From SKZT01 sp964478625 (GTDB taxonomy: Bacteria > Desulfobacterota > Desulfobacteria > Desulfobacterales > SKZT01), in assembly GCA_964478625.1 (NCBI GenBank), contig CAYZJH010000001.1:1-64000 (forward strand): DNA of 64,000 bases, read 5' to 3'. Shown here piece after piece: positions 43,297-52,219 of this stretch. The notes under the pieces are model-generated. The model was not told where the DNA came from, did no database searches, and worked only from the letters and a program-made list of their open reading frames with translations. Positions within the stretch are counted from its first letter, which is position 1; the number at the start of each line of letters is the position of its first letter. A program made the translations under genes and the position numbers.

Positions 43297-44151
43297 TTAA
43301 ATTTCGGATAATTTCTTTTTGGCAACAGCCGCTTCGTTTGAACCCGGATATTTGTCCGAGAGTTCTTTTAACACCAGACGGGCATTTGCTTTATCGCCAA
43401 GGTTTAAAAAGGCAAAGCCCTGTTTCAGCAAAGCCGCAGGCACTTTGCTGTCTTTTGGATAATTATCAATGACCTTTTGATATTCTAGAATAGCCTTTTC
43501 ATACCATTTTTCCTGATAATAGGTTTCTCCGAGCCAAAATTGTGCATTATTAGCTCTGGGTGAGGTCGGATATTTCTGGAGTAACTCTTCGAATCCTCGA
43601 CGTGCCGAGTCAAAATCCCCCTGATCAAAAGCCTTTTTTGCAGCCACATAAAGATCGGTATCTGACAGATCTTTTCCGGGATCATCCTGGACTGTCGGTT
43701 TTTCAGGCGTGGTATCGGCGGTTCGCGAAGGCCCTGATGGTTTCCTGTCCATAGCCTCAAGATTTAAATATTTTTCCAACCGCACCATGCGTTCATTGAG
43801 ATGGGCAACCGTTTCCTGAAGCTGAACCACATTTTTCTCAACCCCACCTGCCCCTTGGTTCAGCTGGTGCTGAACCTCTTCAAGCCGACCATTGAGCGAC
43901 TGGAGTTCTTCTCTCATGCTGTCAATTTTGACATTAAGTGCGGCCGATTGACTTCTGATATCCAGTTCTTCCTCTCCGGATTTAGCAAGCTTGGTTTCGA
44001 TTTCTTCGGTGGTTCTGGTCAGAATGTTTTCTAATTTCGCACTGCTGATCTCCACTCGTGAGAGACGGTTATCCAAATTAATGACATCCTGTTGGGCTGC
44101 ACAACCAATTAATAGCACCGGGTAAAAAATGATCAAAAAATATTTTTTCAT
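43297..44151 (-). CDS. cpoB: Tol-Pal system protein CpoB/YbgF (lipoprotein form)
   Basis: 284 residues from ATG 44151. A lipobox L-L-I-G-C with Cys17 suggests it is lipidated, unlike the soluble E. coli protein. A coiled coil (about 25-115) is followed by a linker and three TPR repeats (about 165-284, DLYVAAKKAFDQGDFDSAR and after). CpoB coordinates peptidoglycan synthesis by PBP1B with Tol-driven outer membrane constriction. It follows pal after the hairpin at 44248, so it may have its own regulation. An alternative start at 44190 adds 13 non-homologous residues. Confidence 0.88.
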   Translation of the reverse strand: MKKYFLIIFYPVLLIGCAAQQDVINLDNRLSRVEISSAKLENILTRTTEEIETKLAKSGEEELDIRSQSAALNVKIDSMREELQSLNGRLEEVQHQLNQGAGGVEKNVVQLQETVAHLNERMVRLEKYLNLEAMDRKPSGPSRTADTTPEKPTVQDDPGKDLSDTDLYVAAKKAFDQGDFDSARRGFEELLQKYPTSPRANNAQFWLGETYYQEKWYEKAILEYQKVIDNYPKDSKVPAALLKQGFAFLNLGDKANARLVLKELSDKYPGSNEAAVAKKKLSEI

Positions 44152-44247
44152 ATTTTCAGGCCCTAAGTACCTTTGAAAATTCCGATTCAATTTTTGGAAT
44201 CGATTATGACTATTTTATCTGCCATTTTTAGGGCAAATAGTGAACAA

Positions 44248-44278
44248 AAGCCGGCGGATGCACCTAAACCGCCGGCTT
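44248..44278 (-). terminator. Terminator between pal and cpoB
   Basis: AAGCCGGCGG pairs perfectly with CCGCCGGCTT around an 11-base loop. On the minus strand the 3' side runs into CTTTTGTTC. It would end or attenuate tolQRAB-pal transcription before cpoB. Confidence 0.75.
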
Positions 44279-44311
44279 GACTTACCTTACCGAAATGAAT
44301 CTCTTATATAT

Positions 44312-44884
44312 CTACTGAAGGACAAAATGTGCCCGGCGGTTTCTTGCCCAAGCTTCTTCGTTGCTGCGAGGATCTACTGGTCGTTCTTCACCATAGCTTA
44401 TTGTTGACAAACGGGAACTCGAAATACCCAGGTTCATCAAAAAAGCCTTTGCTGCCAATGCTCGACGTTCTCCCAAAGCAAGGTTGTATTCCGCGGTTCC
44501 CCTTTCATCACAATGGCCTTCGATAACAACGGAGATCCCGGGATTCTCCCGCAAAAATTCAGCTTTTTTCCTTAAAACTTCCTGTGCATCAGGGCGGATC
44601 ACTGCTTGATCAAAATCAAAATAAATGTCTTCATCAATGAGATGTTGTCTCTGCAACATGGCTTGCCGTTGTTGTTCTTCCGTAAGACGCTGTTCTTCCA
44701 GTGCCCTGCGTCTGGCTTCCTCTTCTTCAGCCAAGGCTCTCTGACGCGCCGCATCATACTGATCGGCATCAGTCCCGATGAGCGATACATCAGGTTGCAC
44801 CTGCTTTTTTGAACACCCTGTTGTCATGATCAGGGCCGGCATTACAATCATTAGAACCAAACCCATCCAAATCCTTTTCGTCAT
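44312..44884 (-). CDS. pal: Peptidoglycan-associated lipoprotein Pal
   Basis: 190 residues from ATG 44884, preceded by GAGGAGG. The lipoprotein signal ends T-T-G-C with Cys24. An Arg/Glu/Gln-rich helical linker (about 45-80) leads to the OmpA-like domain (about 85-190) with G-H-C-D-E-R-G-T-A-E-Y-N and the Arg that bind meso-diaminopimelate. It anchors the outer membrane to peptidoglycan and works with TolB. The frame extending to 44932 overlaps tolB and is not needed. Confidence 0.95.
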   Translation of the reverse strand: MTKRIWMGLVLMIVMPALIMTTGCSKKQVQPDVSLIGTDADQYDAARQRALAEEEEARRRALEEQRLTEEQQRQAMLQRQHLIDEDIYFDFDQAVIRPDAQEVLRKKAEFLRENPGISVVIEGHCDERGTAEYNLALGERRALAAKAFLMNLGISSSRLSTISYGEERPVDPRSNEEAWARNRRAHFVLQ

Positions 44885-44912
44885 TTTTTCCTCCTCAGTT
44901 GTTATTAAAAAA

Positions 44913-46268
44913 TCAGTTCCCACTATCTCCAACGCTGGGGGACCATTTAGGATTGCTTTGCTCTCCCGGCAAACTGAGCAACCTCCGTTGATCAGTTCCG
45001 AAAGCAGTCATCACATAAATCCTCGATGATCCCTCTCGAGTTGAGCCAAAAACAATCATGCTTCCGTCAGGAGACCATGAAGGCGACTCATTATCCCTGC
45101 TGTTGTGGGTTAATCTCACAGGTCCGGACCCATCGACTCCCATCACGGAAATATTTATACCGGCACGATCCATTGAAGAGTATGCAATTTTATCCCCCAA
45201 TGGCGACCATGAAGGTTGCGTGTTATAGTTACCCTGGAAAGTCAGGCGACGCACATTTCCGGAATCGATATTCTTGATGTATATCTGCGGGCTTCCGGCA
45301 CGCCTTGAAACAAAGGCCATTTGCCTTCCATCAGGCGACCACGAAGGTGAGACATCGATTCCTGCATTATTGGTAAGTTGTTTGATGATTTTACCCTCGC
45401 CACTCAACAGGTAAATTTCCTGATCCCCTGAAAAGGAAAGGGTTGCCGCCAGTTCAAACCTGCCCGGAACCCATGATGGAAAACTGTTTATCCCTTCCCG
45501 AGCAACAACAAAACCCCTTTTTTGGTTCACATGTTGAATGTATAGGTCAGGTTTTCCTTTTGCATATGATGTATATGCGATCCACTGGGTATCACTGGAC
45601 CATGCCGGAAAAAGGGTTATGGATTTGTGATTGGTAAACTGTTTCACATCCTTGCCGTCAAAATCGCAAATATAAATTTCCTTTTTTCCGGTCCCTGTGG
45701 AAACAAAGGCAATTTTGCTGTCAAATATTCCACGATTGCCGGTCAGATAGAAAATGATTTCACCGGCAAAGCGAAGCATAATTTTCCTGAGATCCTGAGG
45801 GGTTCCTGTATATTTTTTCCCCACAAGCAATTTTTGTTGAAATGTATCAAAAAGCCTAAGTTCTATGTGTAAGATACCATCCTGGAGGACCACACCGGAA
45901 GTAACTAAAAGTTCAGCCCCGAGAACAGTCCAGTTTTTAAAATTGATCCCTGTACCGGTAAGTTCTGCATCCTGCGGATCCACCAGGAAAGCCTTTCGAT
46001 CAAGCATTGAAAAATAGCCGGTAAAATCGAGTGTGTCAGAAAGGATATCCGCTCCTTTTTGACTGATTTCAATCTCTTGCCCTGTTCGATTAATGGCTTT
46101 AAAAACAGGAATGGCTGTGGGAATTTTTCGAAGGGATGGTTTTGTGATGTCAATGTAGTCATATTGGGCGTAAGTACGAGGTGCAATCGCCACCACCCCC
46201 AATACCAGCAAGCCTATACCAAAGAAAAATTTCTTTACCAGATCACATGCAGATGAATTCAATTTCAT
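44913..46268 (-). CDS. tolB: Tol-Pal translocation protein TolB
   Basis: 451 residues. A signal peptide (about 1-34, ending APRTYAQ) is followed by the N-terminal TolB domain and a six-bladed WD40-like propeller in which F/W-S-P-D-G and PSWSP repeats recur between about 200 and 450. It is periplasmic and binds Pal, connecting it to TolA. Spaced 28 bp before pal and 5 bp after tolA. Confidence 0.96.
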   Translation of the reverse strand: MKLNSSACDLVKKFFFGIGLLVLGVVAIAPRTYAQYDYIDITKPSLRKIPTAIPVFKAINRTGQEIEISQKGADILSDTLDFTGYFSMLDRKAFLVDPQDAELTGTGINFKNWTVLGAELLVTSGVVLQDGILHIELRLFDTFQQKLLVGKKYTGTPQDLRKIMLRFAGEIIFYLTGNRGIFDSKIAFVSTGTGKKEIYICDFDGKDVKQFTNHKSITLFPAWSSDTQWIAYTSYAKGKPDLYIQHVNQKRGFVVAREGINSFPSWVPGRFELAATLSFSGDQEIYLLSGEGKIIKQLTNNAGIDVSPSWSPDGRQMAFVSRRAGSPQIYIKNIDSGNVRRLTFQGNYNTQPSWSPLGDKIAYSSMDRAGINISVMGVDGSGPVRLTHNSRDNESPSWSPDGSMIVFGSTREGSSRIYVMTAFGTDQRRLLSLPGEQSNPKWSPSVGDSGN

Positions 46269-46273
46269 TATTT

Positions 46274-47332
46274 TTAGATATCCAAGCCTTTGGGTGTAAA
46301 TCTGAGTCCGACCTTATAATCGTAGGGTCCAATTTCCTTTGGTAAAGGCGGCAGCGGATTCGACTTTTTAACTGCCCTGATAGCGGACTCATCCAAATAT
46401 TGATTTCCCGATTTTTTGTCAATCCATACATCTTGTATTTCGCCATTGGGCAGAATTTTTATCCCAACCAGGGTCTCCAAATTGCCCTGTCCCCTGGCCA
46501 GTTGTTCTGAAAATGCCCAATTTTTTTGAATGTGATATACGATTAGCCCGTCGTATACTTCTTTGGCAGACCCAACACCAACCCCACCAAACCCCCGACC
46601 GGTGCCGGTTCCCCTCGTTCCTGCTCCACTGCCCCCATCCCCTCCGCCTCCGGATTGACTCCCCTGAGCTGAGCCGCCCCTGGAAGGCGCGTTTGCAACT
46701 TCCTTTTCAAGGCGTGCCAGAGCATCTCTGAGAGATTGCGGCCTGCCGCTTTCAGGCTGCTTTTCTAGTTGTTCAATGGCACCCTGAACCACCTTGGAAG
46801 GCTGGAATGTTTCTTTTTTCAGGGATGTTTTTACCTTCGGGGGTTCAGTCGGTTTTTCTTTAGGGGTTTCCTTGGGGGCCAGGGATACCTCGGGTTGTTT
46901 AACCTCCGGTATGGGAGCCGCAACAGGTTTCTTTTCTACCGTAACTTTTTTTTCAGGCACGGAAACCGCCACTTCCGGTTCAGGCACCTTAGGTGACGCC
47001 ACTTCAGGACTAGGCTCCGCCTTTTCTGCCGACGGCTTGCTGGTTTCAGGCGGCATTTGCACACCAGGAACCTTCGGGGATGAACCTTCAGGCCTGAGAT
47101 CTCCCAAAGAAACCATGCGAACGCTGACAATGGTCGGGGTATAAGACTTTTTAAAAGATAATGGCGGAACAAAGATTAACGCGGCAATGACGATCAAATG
47201 GCCGACAAAAGCGAAAAAAAACGCTTGTAAAACCTGTTCGGAACTGCCTTCACCATTTCCCATTTCAGGGTAAGGATATGAAATGCCGTGATTATTCTCA
47301 TCAGCTTTTAGCTTTTTTAATATTTTCTTCAT
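46274..47332 (-). CDS. tolA: TolA/TonB-type energy transducer
   Basis: 352 residues. One membrane helix (about 35-55) follows a cytoplasmic lead. The middle (about 85-220) is Pro/Lys/Glu-rich with P-E-V-x-x-P-K repeats, then a Gly-rich stretch (GSQSGGGGDGGSGAGTRG), and the C-terminal TonB/TolA-C domain (about 255-345). It transmits proton-motive energy from TolQR to TolB-Pal. The start overlaps tolR by 32 bp. The Pro-rich middle is more TonB-like than the Ala-rich helix of E. coli TolA. Confidence 0.88.
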   Translation of the reverse strand: MKKILKKLKADENNHGISYPYPEMGNGEGSSEQVLQAFFFAFVGHLIVIAALIFVPPLSFKKSYTPTIVSVRMVSLGDLRPEGSSPKVPGVQMPPETSKPSAEKAEPSPEVASPKVPEPEVAVSVPEKKVTVEKKPVAAPIPEVKQPEVSLAPKETPKEKPTEPPKVKTSLKKETFQPSKVVQGAIEQLEKQPESGRPQSLRDALARLEKEVANAPSRGGSAQGSQSGGGGDGGSGAGTRGTGTGRGFGGVGVGSAKEVYDGLIVYHIQKNWAFSEQLARGQGNLETLVGIKILPNGEIQDVWIDKKSGNQYLDESAIRAVKKSNPLPPLPKEIGPYDYKVGLRFTPKGLDI

Positions 47333-47738
47333 CCGAATATTGCGGTTCTGTGACCATCCCGAGCCGTTCTACACCGGCGTCTTTAATTTCCGACATTACC
47401 CTGACCACCACTCCGTATGGAATTTCCTTGTCTGCTTTGAGATAGACTTCTCTGTCAGATTGACCTTTAATGATCAAATCCAGCTTTTCTCTTAATTCTG
47501 TAAGCTGAACCTGGTAATCATTGAGAAAAATCTCCCCATTTTGATTCAAAGAAACAATCAACTGTTCCTGTTCGGTTGCCAAAGGTTGCGATGTCGCCTG
47601 AGGAAGAGACACTTCAACCCCTTCAATCATCATGGGTGCGGCCACCATAAAAACAATCAACAGCACCAACATGACATCCACAAAAGGCGTTACATTAATA
47701 TCGGACATGAGACGGTCGGTATTACCGGTATGGCTCAT
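47301..47738 (-). CDS. tolR: TolR/ExbD-family protein
   Basis: 145 residues. One N-terminal membrane helix contains the proton-path Asp in the T-P-F-V-D-V-M-L-V-L-L-I-V-F motif (Asp21), followed by a periplasmic domain. It overlaps tolQ by ATGA, and the ribosome site AAGGAG is inside the tolQ end. It forms the motor with TolQ. Confidence 0.94.
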   Translation of the reverse strand: MSHTGNTDRLMSDINVTPFVDVMLVLLIVFMVAAPMMIEGVEVSLPQATSQPLATEQEQLIVSLNQNGEIFLNDYQVQLTELREKLDLIIKGQSDREVYLKADKEIPYGVVVRVMSEIKDAGVERLGMVTEPQYSDEENIKKAKS

Positions 47739-48553
47739 TTGCCGCTCCTTACATTTTGAAATATGTCGCGTTCAATAATATTAATAAAATCTGCGGAAAA
47801 ACTGTGCAATTCAGACTCAATTGTTCGGATTTTTTGGGTAAAGTGATTAAAAAAGATCACTGAAGGAATCGCCACAGCCAAACCTGCGGCCGTTGCGATC
47901 AAAGCTTCCGCAATACCCGGCGCTACAACGGCAAGGTTTGCTGAACCTCTGACACCGATTCCATGAAATGAATTCATGATACCCCAAACAGTTCCGAAAA
48001 GACCAATAAAGGGTGAGGTATTGCCCGTGGTGGCCAAAAACGGCACCAGTTGAGTCATCCGGGTAATTTCGGATGTAATGGCTCGTCGAAGCGCTCTTTG
48101 AACATTATCGCTGCCTGAAATACGACTGCTCATGCCATCATCTTCGGGTTTTTCTCTCACCCCGGATATTCCGGCTCGCCGAAACGCTCTTTGAACATTA
48201 TCGCTGCCTGAAATACGATTGCCCACAATATCATCGTCGGGCTTTTCTTTTGCCCCGGCCCCTCCGGCCCGGCTTATCCTTTTTAACTCCAAGTATCCAA
48301 TACGAAAAACCCGGGCAACCGGACTAATATCAAATTGTTTTGCCCTGGCAAAAGCACCTGATAAATCCCGACTTTTCCAAAAAAAATCAGTAAAATCAGC
48401 TGATTCCAAAAAGGCTTTCCTGAGGTATCTGAACTTGATGAATATAATGGCCCATGAGGCCACTGAGAACAACAAAAGCACCAGCAATACAAACTGGACA
48501 ACCAGACTGGCATTGGCAATTAATTGAAAATAATTAATTTCTACGGGAAGCAT
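47735..48553 (-). CDS. tolQ: TolQ proton channel subunit with an internal duplication
   Basis: 272 residues, about 45 longer than usual TolQ (near 225-230). Three membrane helices and the MotA/TolQ/ExbB domain are present, with TGNTSPFIGLFGTVWGIMNSF (about 180-200) and AEALIATAAGLAVAIPSV. The extra length sits in the cytoplasmic loop after the first helix, where a 31-residue segment containing RISGSDNVQRA(F/L)RRA occurs twice. The frame is intact, so the protein is probably functional. First gene of the minus-strand tol cluster. Confidence 0.93.
   Translation of the reverse strand: MLPVEINYFQLIANASLVVQFVLLVLLLFSVASWAIIFIKFRYLRKAFLESADFTDFFWKSRDLSGAFARAKQFDISPVARVFRIGYLELKRISRAGGAGAKEKPDDDIVGNRISGSDNVQRAFRRAGISGVREKPEDDGMSSRISGSDNVQRALRRAITSEITRMTQLVPFLATTGNTSPFIGLFGTVWGIMNSFHGIGVRGSANLAVVAPGIAEALIATAAGLAVAIPSVIFFNHFTQKIRTIESELHSFSADFINIIERDIFQNVRSGK
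48081..48266. repeat. 93-bp tandem duplication inside tolQ
   Basis: Unit 48081-48173 and unit 48174-48266 have the same period. The first 45 bases or so (GCTCGYCGAARCGCTCTTTG and on through ATTATCGCTGCCTGAAATACGA) are nearly identical, while the rest is more diverged. 93 bp is a multiple of three, so the frame is kept. Confidence 0.9.
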
Positions 48554-48865
48554 TTAAACTCCGAATTAAAAAATTGAAATAAATTGTTTTTCATATCTTC
48601 TAAACATTTGTTTATACAAAAAATTTGTTTAAATTTCAATATCATTTCACTGATTGTCTATATGAATTCAGATGGGGTGTCAAGTCTTAGCCTTTTATTT
48701 TAACCGATTGATTTATTTAATTATAGTATTAATTTATGTCCCATCTTATTGTTTTTCGTTTGGATTTGAATTTTACCGAACAATGATATAAGTATTTTAT
48801 TTTAAACAAAGATGATTATTCTCTTTGCCATTGACCAATCAAATATTCTCCTGAAAAGGATTACA
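48554..48865. other. 312-bp AT-rich divergent region between tolQ and the HD-domain gene
   Basis: Holds the tol promoter on the minus strand (48655-48683) and short direct repeats of AATTTGTTTA/CATTTGTTTA near 48606-48632. No coding frame is supported apart from a non-homologous extension of the HD gene. Confidence 0.5.
48655..48683 (-). promoter_or_regulatory. Probable tol operon promoter
   Basis: A perfect TTGACA (48683-48678) is followed after 17 bp by TAGACA (48660-48655), a weak -10. It lies about 100 bp upstream of tolQ. The overlapping TATAGA gives a 15-bp spacing as the alternative. Confidence 0.4.
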
Positions 48866-49456
48866 ATGGGAATTAAAAGTATAGCCGACTTTCTTTTTGA
48901 AGGCCGTCTATTAAAAAAGATCCCCCGATCAGGCTTTCAATTTCTGGGCGACGGGAAAGAATCGGTAGCAGAACATTGTTTTTTAACCACTCTGATTGCT
49001 TATGTCATCTCACAACTTGAGCCTGATGTAAACGCTGAAAAACTGATTTCCATGTGCATAGTACATGACCTGGCTGAATCCAGGGTCGGAGATTTAAACT
49101 ATGTCCAAAAAATGTATGTGGTGGCCGATGAGAACAAAGCTGTTTCGCACATGACCCGTCATTTACCCTTTGGAGAACATTTGACTAGACTTATCGACGA
49201 ATTCAATCAACAATCATCTAAAGAAGCCCAGCTTGCCCACGATGCCGACCAGCTTGCATTGATCCTAGAACTGAAAAACCTATCTGATTTGGGCAAGACT
49301 CATGCGGACAAATGGCTTGTGCAGGTGATCCGGCGGTTGACAACCAACACCGGCAAAACCCTTGCCGATGCCATATTGAATTGTGAACAGGATTCATGGT
49401 GGATGAAAGATTACAACGAAAATTGGAGAAATAAATCATCCCATGATAAAAAGTAG
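48866..49456 (+). CDS. HD-domain phosphohydrolase, YfbR/HDDC2-like
   Basis: 196 residues from ATG 48866 (AAAGGA upstream). An earlier ATG at 48812 adds 18 residues with no family content. Metal ligands of the HD superfamily are seen as V-A-E-H-C-F (H about 33), C-I-V-H-D-L-A-E (HD about 68-69) and H-D-A-D-Q-L (late D). Related proteins are 5'-deoxynucleotidases that remove phosphate from dNMPs. The C-terminal part from about 140 has W-W-M-K-D-Y. Gene stands alone. Confidence 0.82.
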   Translation: MGIKSIADFLFEGRLLKKIPRSGFQFLGDGKESVAEHCFLTTLIAYVISQLEPDVNAEKLISMCIVHDLAESRVGDLNYVQKMYVVADENKAVSHMTRHLPFGEHLTRLIDEFNQQSSKEAQLAHDADQLALILELKNLSDLGKTHADKWLVQVIRRLTTNTGKTLADAILNCEQDSWWMKDYNENWRNKSSHDKK

Positions 49457-49641
49457 GGTTTGGGGTGAAAAAAACCTTGACAAATTTCAAATCAAGCGAG
49501 TATCTTTTTGACCTGACTGAGCGCTCGTTCGATGATTTCCGAAGTCAGTTTGCCAGCCTCCACCAAGTGTTGTGCTCATCATCAAAGATGACTTCCTGAA
49601 AATTCGGATGCGCTGAATAAAAATATTGACAGGAGGATAAT

Positions 49642-50283
49642 ATGAACTGGTTTACCAAGACCCTGGGGGCTTCCATCGGGAAAAAACTGATGATGGCCAT
49701 CACAGGCCTGTCCTTTGTTGGTTTCCTTATGGCTCATCTGGCAGGCAACCTAACCATCTATGGTGGAGAAGCTGCATTCAATGCCTACGCACAAAAGCTT
49801 CACAGTCTGGGACCGCTTTTAAAGTTTCTTGAAATCGGCCTATTGGTATTTGCACTTACCCACGTGATTACCGGTGGTTTGCTGTTTTATCAAAATTACA
49901 ATGCCAGACCCCAGAAATATGCTGTCAAAACAAGCGGCGGAGGCCGAACAATCGGCTCAAGAACCATGCCGTATACAGGTCTTTTTTTGTTCTTTTTTGT
50001 TATTTTACATCTAAACAATTTCACCTTTGCCGACAAATCCCAAACGACCATATATGAAATCGTTTCAAATACTTTTGCCAATCCGTTTTATGTCATATTT
50101 TATGTTGTTGCCATGGTGGTTGCAGCCATACATGTCAGCCATGGATTCTGGAGCGCATTTCAAAGCCTTGGCCTCAACCATTCAAAGTATATGCCAATCC
50201 TAATGGTGCTCAGCATCGTTTTTGCGGTTGTGGTCGGAATCGGTTTTGGTTTTTTACCGATTTATCTTTCGTTTAAAGCTTAG
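49642..50283 (+). CDS. sdhC: Succinate dehydrogenase/fumarate reductase cytochrome b subunit (type B)
   Basis: 213 residues, five membrane helices, with histidines inside helices placed for two hemes b (MAHLAGNL, LTHVITGG, ILHLNNF, HVSHGF). This single-subunit diheme anchor is the type-B form of Bacillus, Wolinella and Bacteroides that works with menaquinone. It has the strong GGAGG ribosome site and starts the sdhCAB operon. In sulfate reducers this complex usually oxidises succinate with reverse electron flow, or reduces fumarate. The direction cannot be told from sequence. Confidence 0.92.
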   Translation: MNWFTKTLGASIGKKLMMAITGLSFVGFLMAHLAGNLTIYGGEAAFNAYAQKLHSLGPLLKFLEIGLLVFALTHVITGGLLFYQNYNARPQKYAVKTSGGGRTIGSRTMPYTGLFLFFFVILHLNNFTFADKSQTTIYEIVSNTFANPFYVIFYVVAMVVAAIHVSHGFWSAFQSLGLNHSKYMPILMVLSIVFAVVVGIGFGFLPIYLSFKA

Positions 50284-50305
50284 ATGAATCTAGAAAGGAT
50301 CAATT

Positions 50306-52219
50306 ATGATACTTGATGGAAAAGTACCGGGGGGACCTTTATCGCAAAAATGGGAAAAACACCGTTTTGACCTCAAACTGGTCAATCCTGCCAACAAAAG
50401 AAAATACACCATTATTGTAGTCGGTACCGGTTTAGCCGGAGGCAGTGCCTCGGCAAGCCTTGCAGAATTAGGGTATGAAGTCAAAACGTTTTGTATCCAG
50501 GACAGCCCCCGAAGAGCCCATAGCATTGCTGCTCAGGGTGGAATCAACGCCGCAAAAAATTATCCGAATGACGGTGACAGCATATGGCGTCTTTTTTACG
50601 ATACCATAAAAGGAGGAGACTTTCGGGCCAGAGAAGCCAATGTGTACCGCCTGGCTCAAGTGAGCAACAACATTATCGACCAATGTGTTGCACAAGGTAT
50701 CCCTTTTGCCAGGGACTACGGCGGACTTCTTCTCAATCGAAGTTTTGGAGGTGCCCAGGTTTCCCGGACCTTTTATGCCAGAGGCCAGACAGGTCAACAG
50801 CTTTTGCTCGGTGCCTACAGTGCGTTAATGCGACAGGTCGGCAAAGGTAAGGTGACTCTTTTTCCCCGACGGGAAATGCTGGATCTGGTAGTTATCAACC
50901 AAAAGGCTCGCGGAATTGTTGTTCGAAACATAATCAATGGAAGAATCGAGCGTCATGAGGCTGATGCTGTGGTGCTTTGTACGGGAGGATACGGCAATGT
51001 ATTCTTTTTGTCCACCAATGCCATGGCCTGCAACGTATCCGCCGCCTATCGATGCTACAAAAAAGGTGCATTTTTTGCCAATCCTTGTTTTACTCAGATT
51101 CATCCCACCTGTATACCGGTTCATGGAGATTTTCAATCGAAACTGACTCTCATGAGTGAAAGTTTGAGAAATGACGGTCGGGTTTGGGTACCTAAAGACC
51201 CTAATGACAAGCGAAATCCGACTGATATTCCAGAGGTGGACCGAGATTACTATTTAGAACGAAAATATCCCAGCTTTGGCAATCTGGTACCCCGTGATGT
51301 GGCATCGCGAAATGCAAAATCCGTCTGCGACGAAGGAAAAGGCGTGGGGGAAACCGGTCTTGCAGTTTACCTGGATTTTTCCGATGCCATCAAACGTGAC
51401 GGAAAGGAAACCATCGAGAAAAAATACGGAAATCTTTTTGCCATGTATGAAAAAATTACCGCAGACAACCCTTATGAAACGCCCATGATGATTTATCCGG
51501 CTACGCACTATACTATGGGCGGTCTTTGGGTGGATTACAACCTGATGAGTACCATTGACGGTCTGTTTGTCCTTGGGGAAGCCAATTTTTCAGACCATGG
51601 AGCCAACCGCCTGGGAGCCAGCGCTCTCATGCAGGGACTTGCCGATGGATATTTTATCATTCCCTACACCATCGGCGGATATCTGGCGACCACATCTTTT
51701 GAGAAAATCGATACTGAGCATCAAGCGTTCGATGAAAGCGAGAATAACACCCGGGAAAAAATCGAAAAGTTGCTGACCATCAATGGAAGACGCACCGTAG
51801 ACGACTTTCACCGTGATCTCGGCCATATCATGTGGGATTACTGCGGCATGTCTCGTAACGATGACGGATTGAAAAAAGCACAAAGCATGATTCAGGAGCT
51901 TAGAGCCGAATTTTGGGAAAATGTATTGGTACCGGGTAAAAACGAAGATTTCAACCAAAGCCTTGAAAAAGCCGGAAGAGTGGCCGACTTCCTTGAGTTC
52001 TCTGAACTGATGATCATTGATGCCTTAGAAAGAAGGGAGTCATGCGGATGCCATTTTAACGAGGCGTATCAGACCGAAGAAAATGAGGCCAAACGAGATG
52101 ATGAAAATTACCGCCATGTGGCCGCTTGGGAATTCACAGGTCAGGACAAAGCGCCGGTTTTTCACAAAGAACCCCTTGAATTTGAAAATGTTGAATTAAC
52201 GCAAAGGAGTTACAAGTGA
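50306..52219 (+). CDS. sdhA: Succinate dehydrogenase/fumarate reductase flavoprotein subunit
   Basis: 637 residues. FAD-binding G-T-G-L-A-G-G-S (about 33-40) and the covalent-FAD His in S-I-A-A-Q-G-G-I-N (the H just before, in RAHSIAAQGG) are present. Active-site elements are TQIHPTCIP, H-Y-T-M-G-G-L and the capping-domain Arg region S-R-N-A-K. It matches the type-B SdhA/FrdA length (about 640). 22 bp after sdhC; its stop overlaps the sdhB start by GTGA. Confidence 0.95.
   Translation: MILDGKVPGGPLSQKWEKHRFDLKLVNPANKRKYTIIVVGTGLAGGSASASLAELGYEVKTFCIQDSPRRAHSIAAQGGINAAKNYPNDGDSIWRLFYDTIKGGDFRAREANVYRLAQVSNNIIDQCVAQGIPFARDYGGLLLNRSFGGAQVSRTFYARGQTGQQLLLGAYSALMRQVGKGKVTLFPRREMLDLVVINQKARGIVVRNIINGRIERHEADAVVLCTGGYGNVFFLSTNAMACNVSAAYRCYKKGAFFANPCFTQIHPTCIPVHGDFQSKLTLMSESLRNDGRVWVPKDPNDKRNPTDIPEVDRDYYLERKYPSFGNLVPRDVASRNAKSVCDEGKGVGETGLAVYLDFSDAIKRDGKETIEKKYGNLFAMYEKITADNPYETPMMIYPATHYTMGGLWVDYNLMSTIDGLFVLGEANFSDHGANRLGASALMQGLADGYFIIPYTIGGYLATTSFEKIDTEHQAFDESENNTREKIEKLLTINGRRTVDDFHRDLGHIMWDYCGMSRNDDGLKKAQSMIQELRAEFWENVLVPGKNEDFNQSLEKAGRVADFLEFSELMIIDALERRESCGCHFNEAYQTEENEAKRDDENYRHVAAWEFTGQDKAPVFHKEPLEFENVELTQRSYK

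Noticed and set aside
49480..49600. Short minus-strand stretch reading like the end of a small helical protein (QHLVEAGKLTSEIIERAL...)
   Set aside because: It has no start with a ribosome site and is too short to support; it may be a relic of a lost gene.
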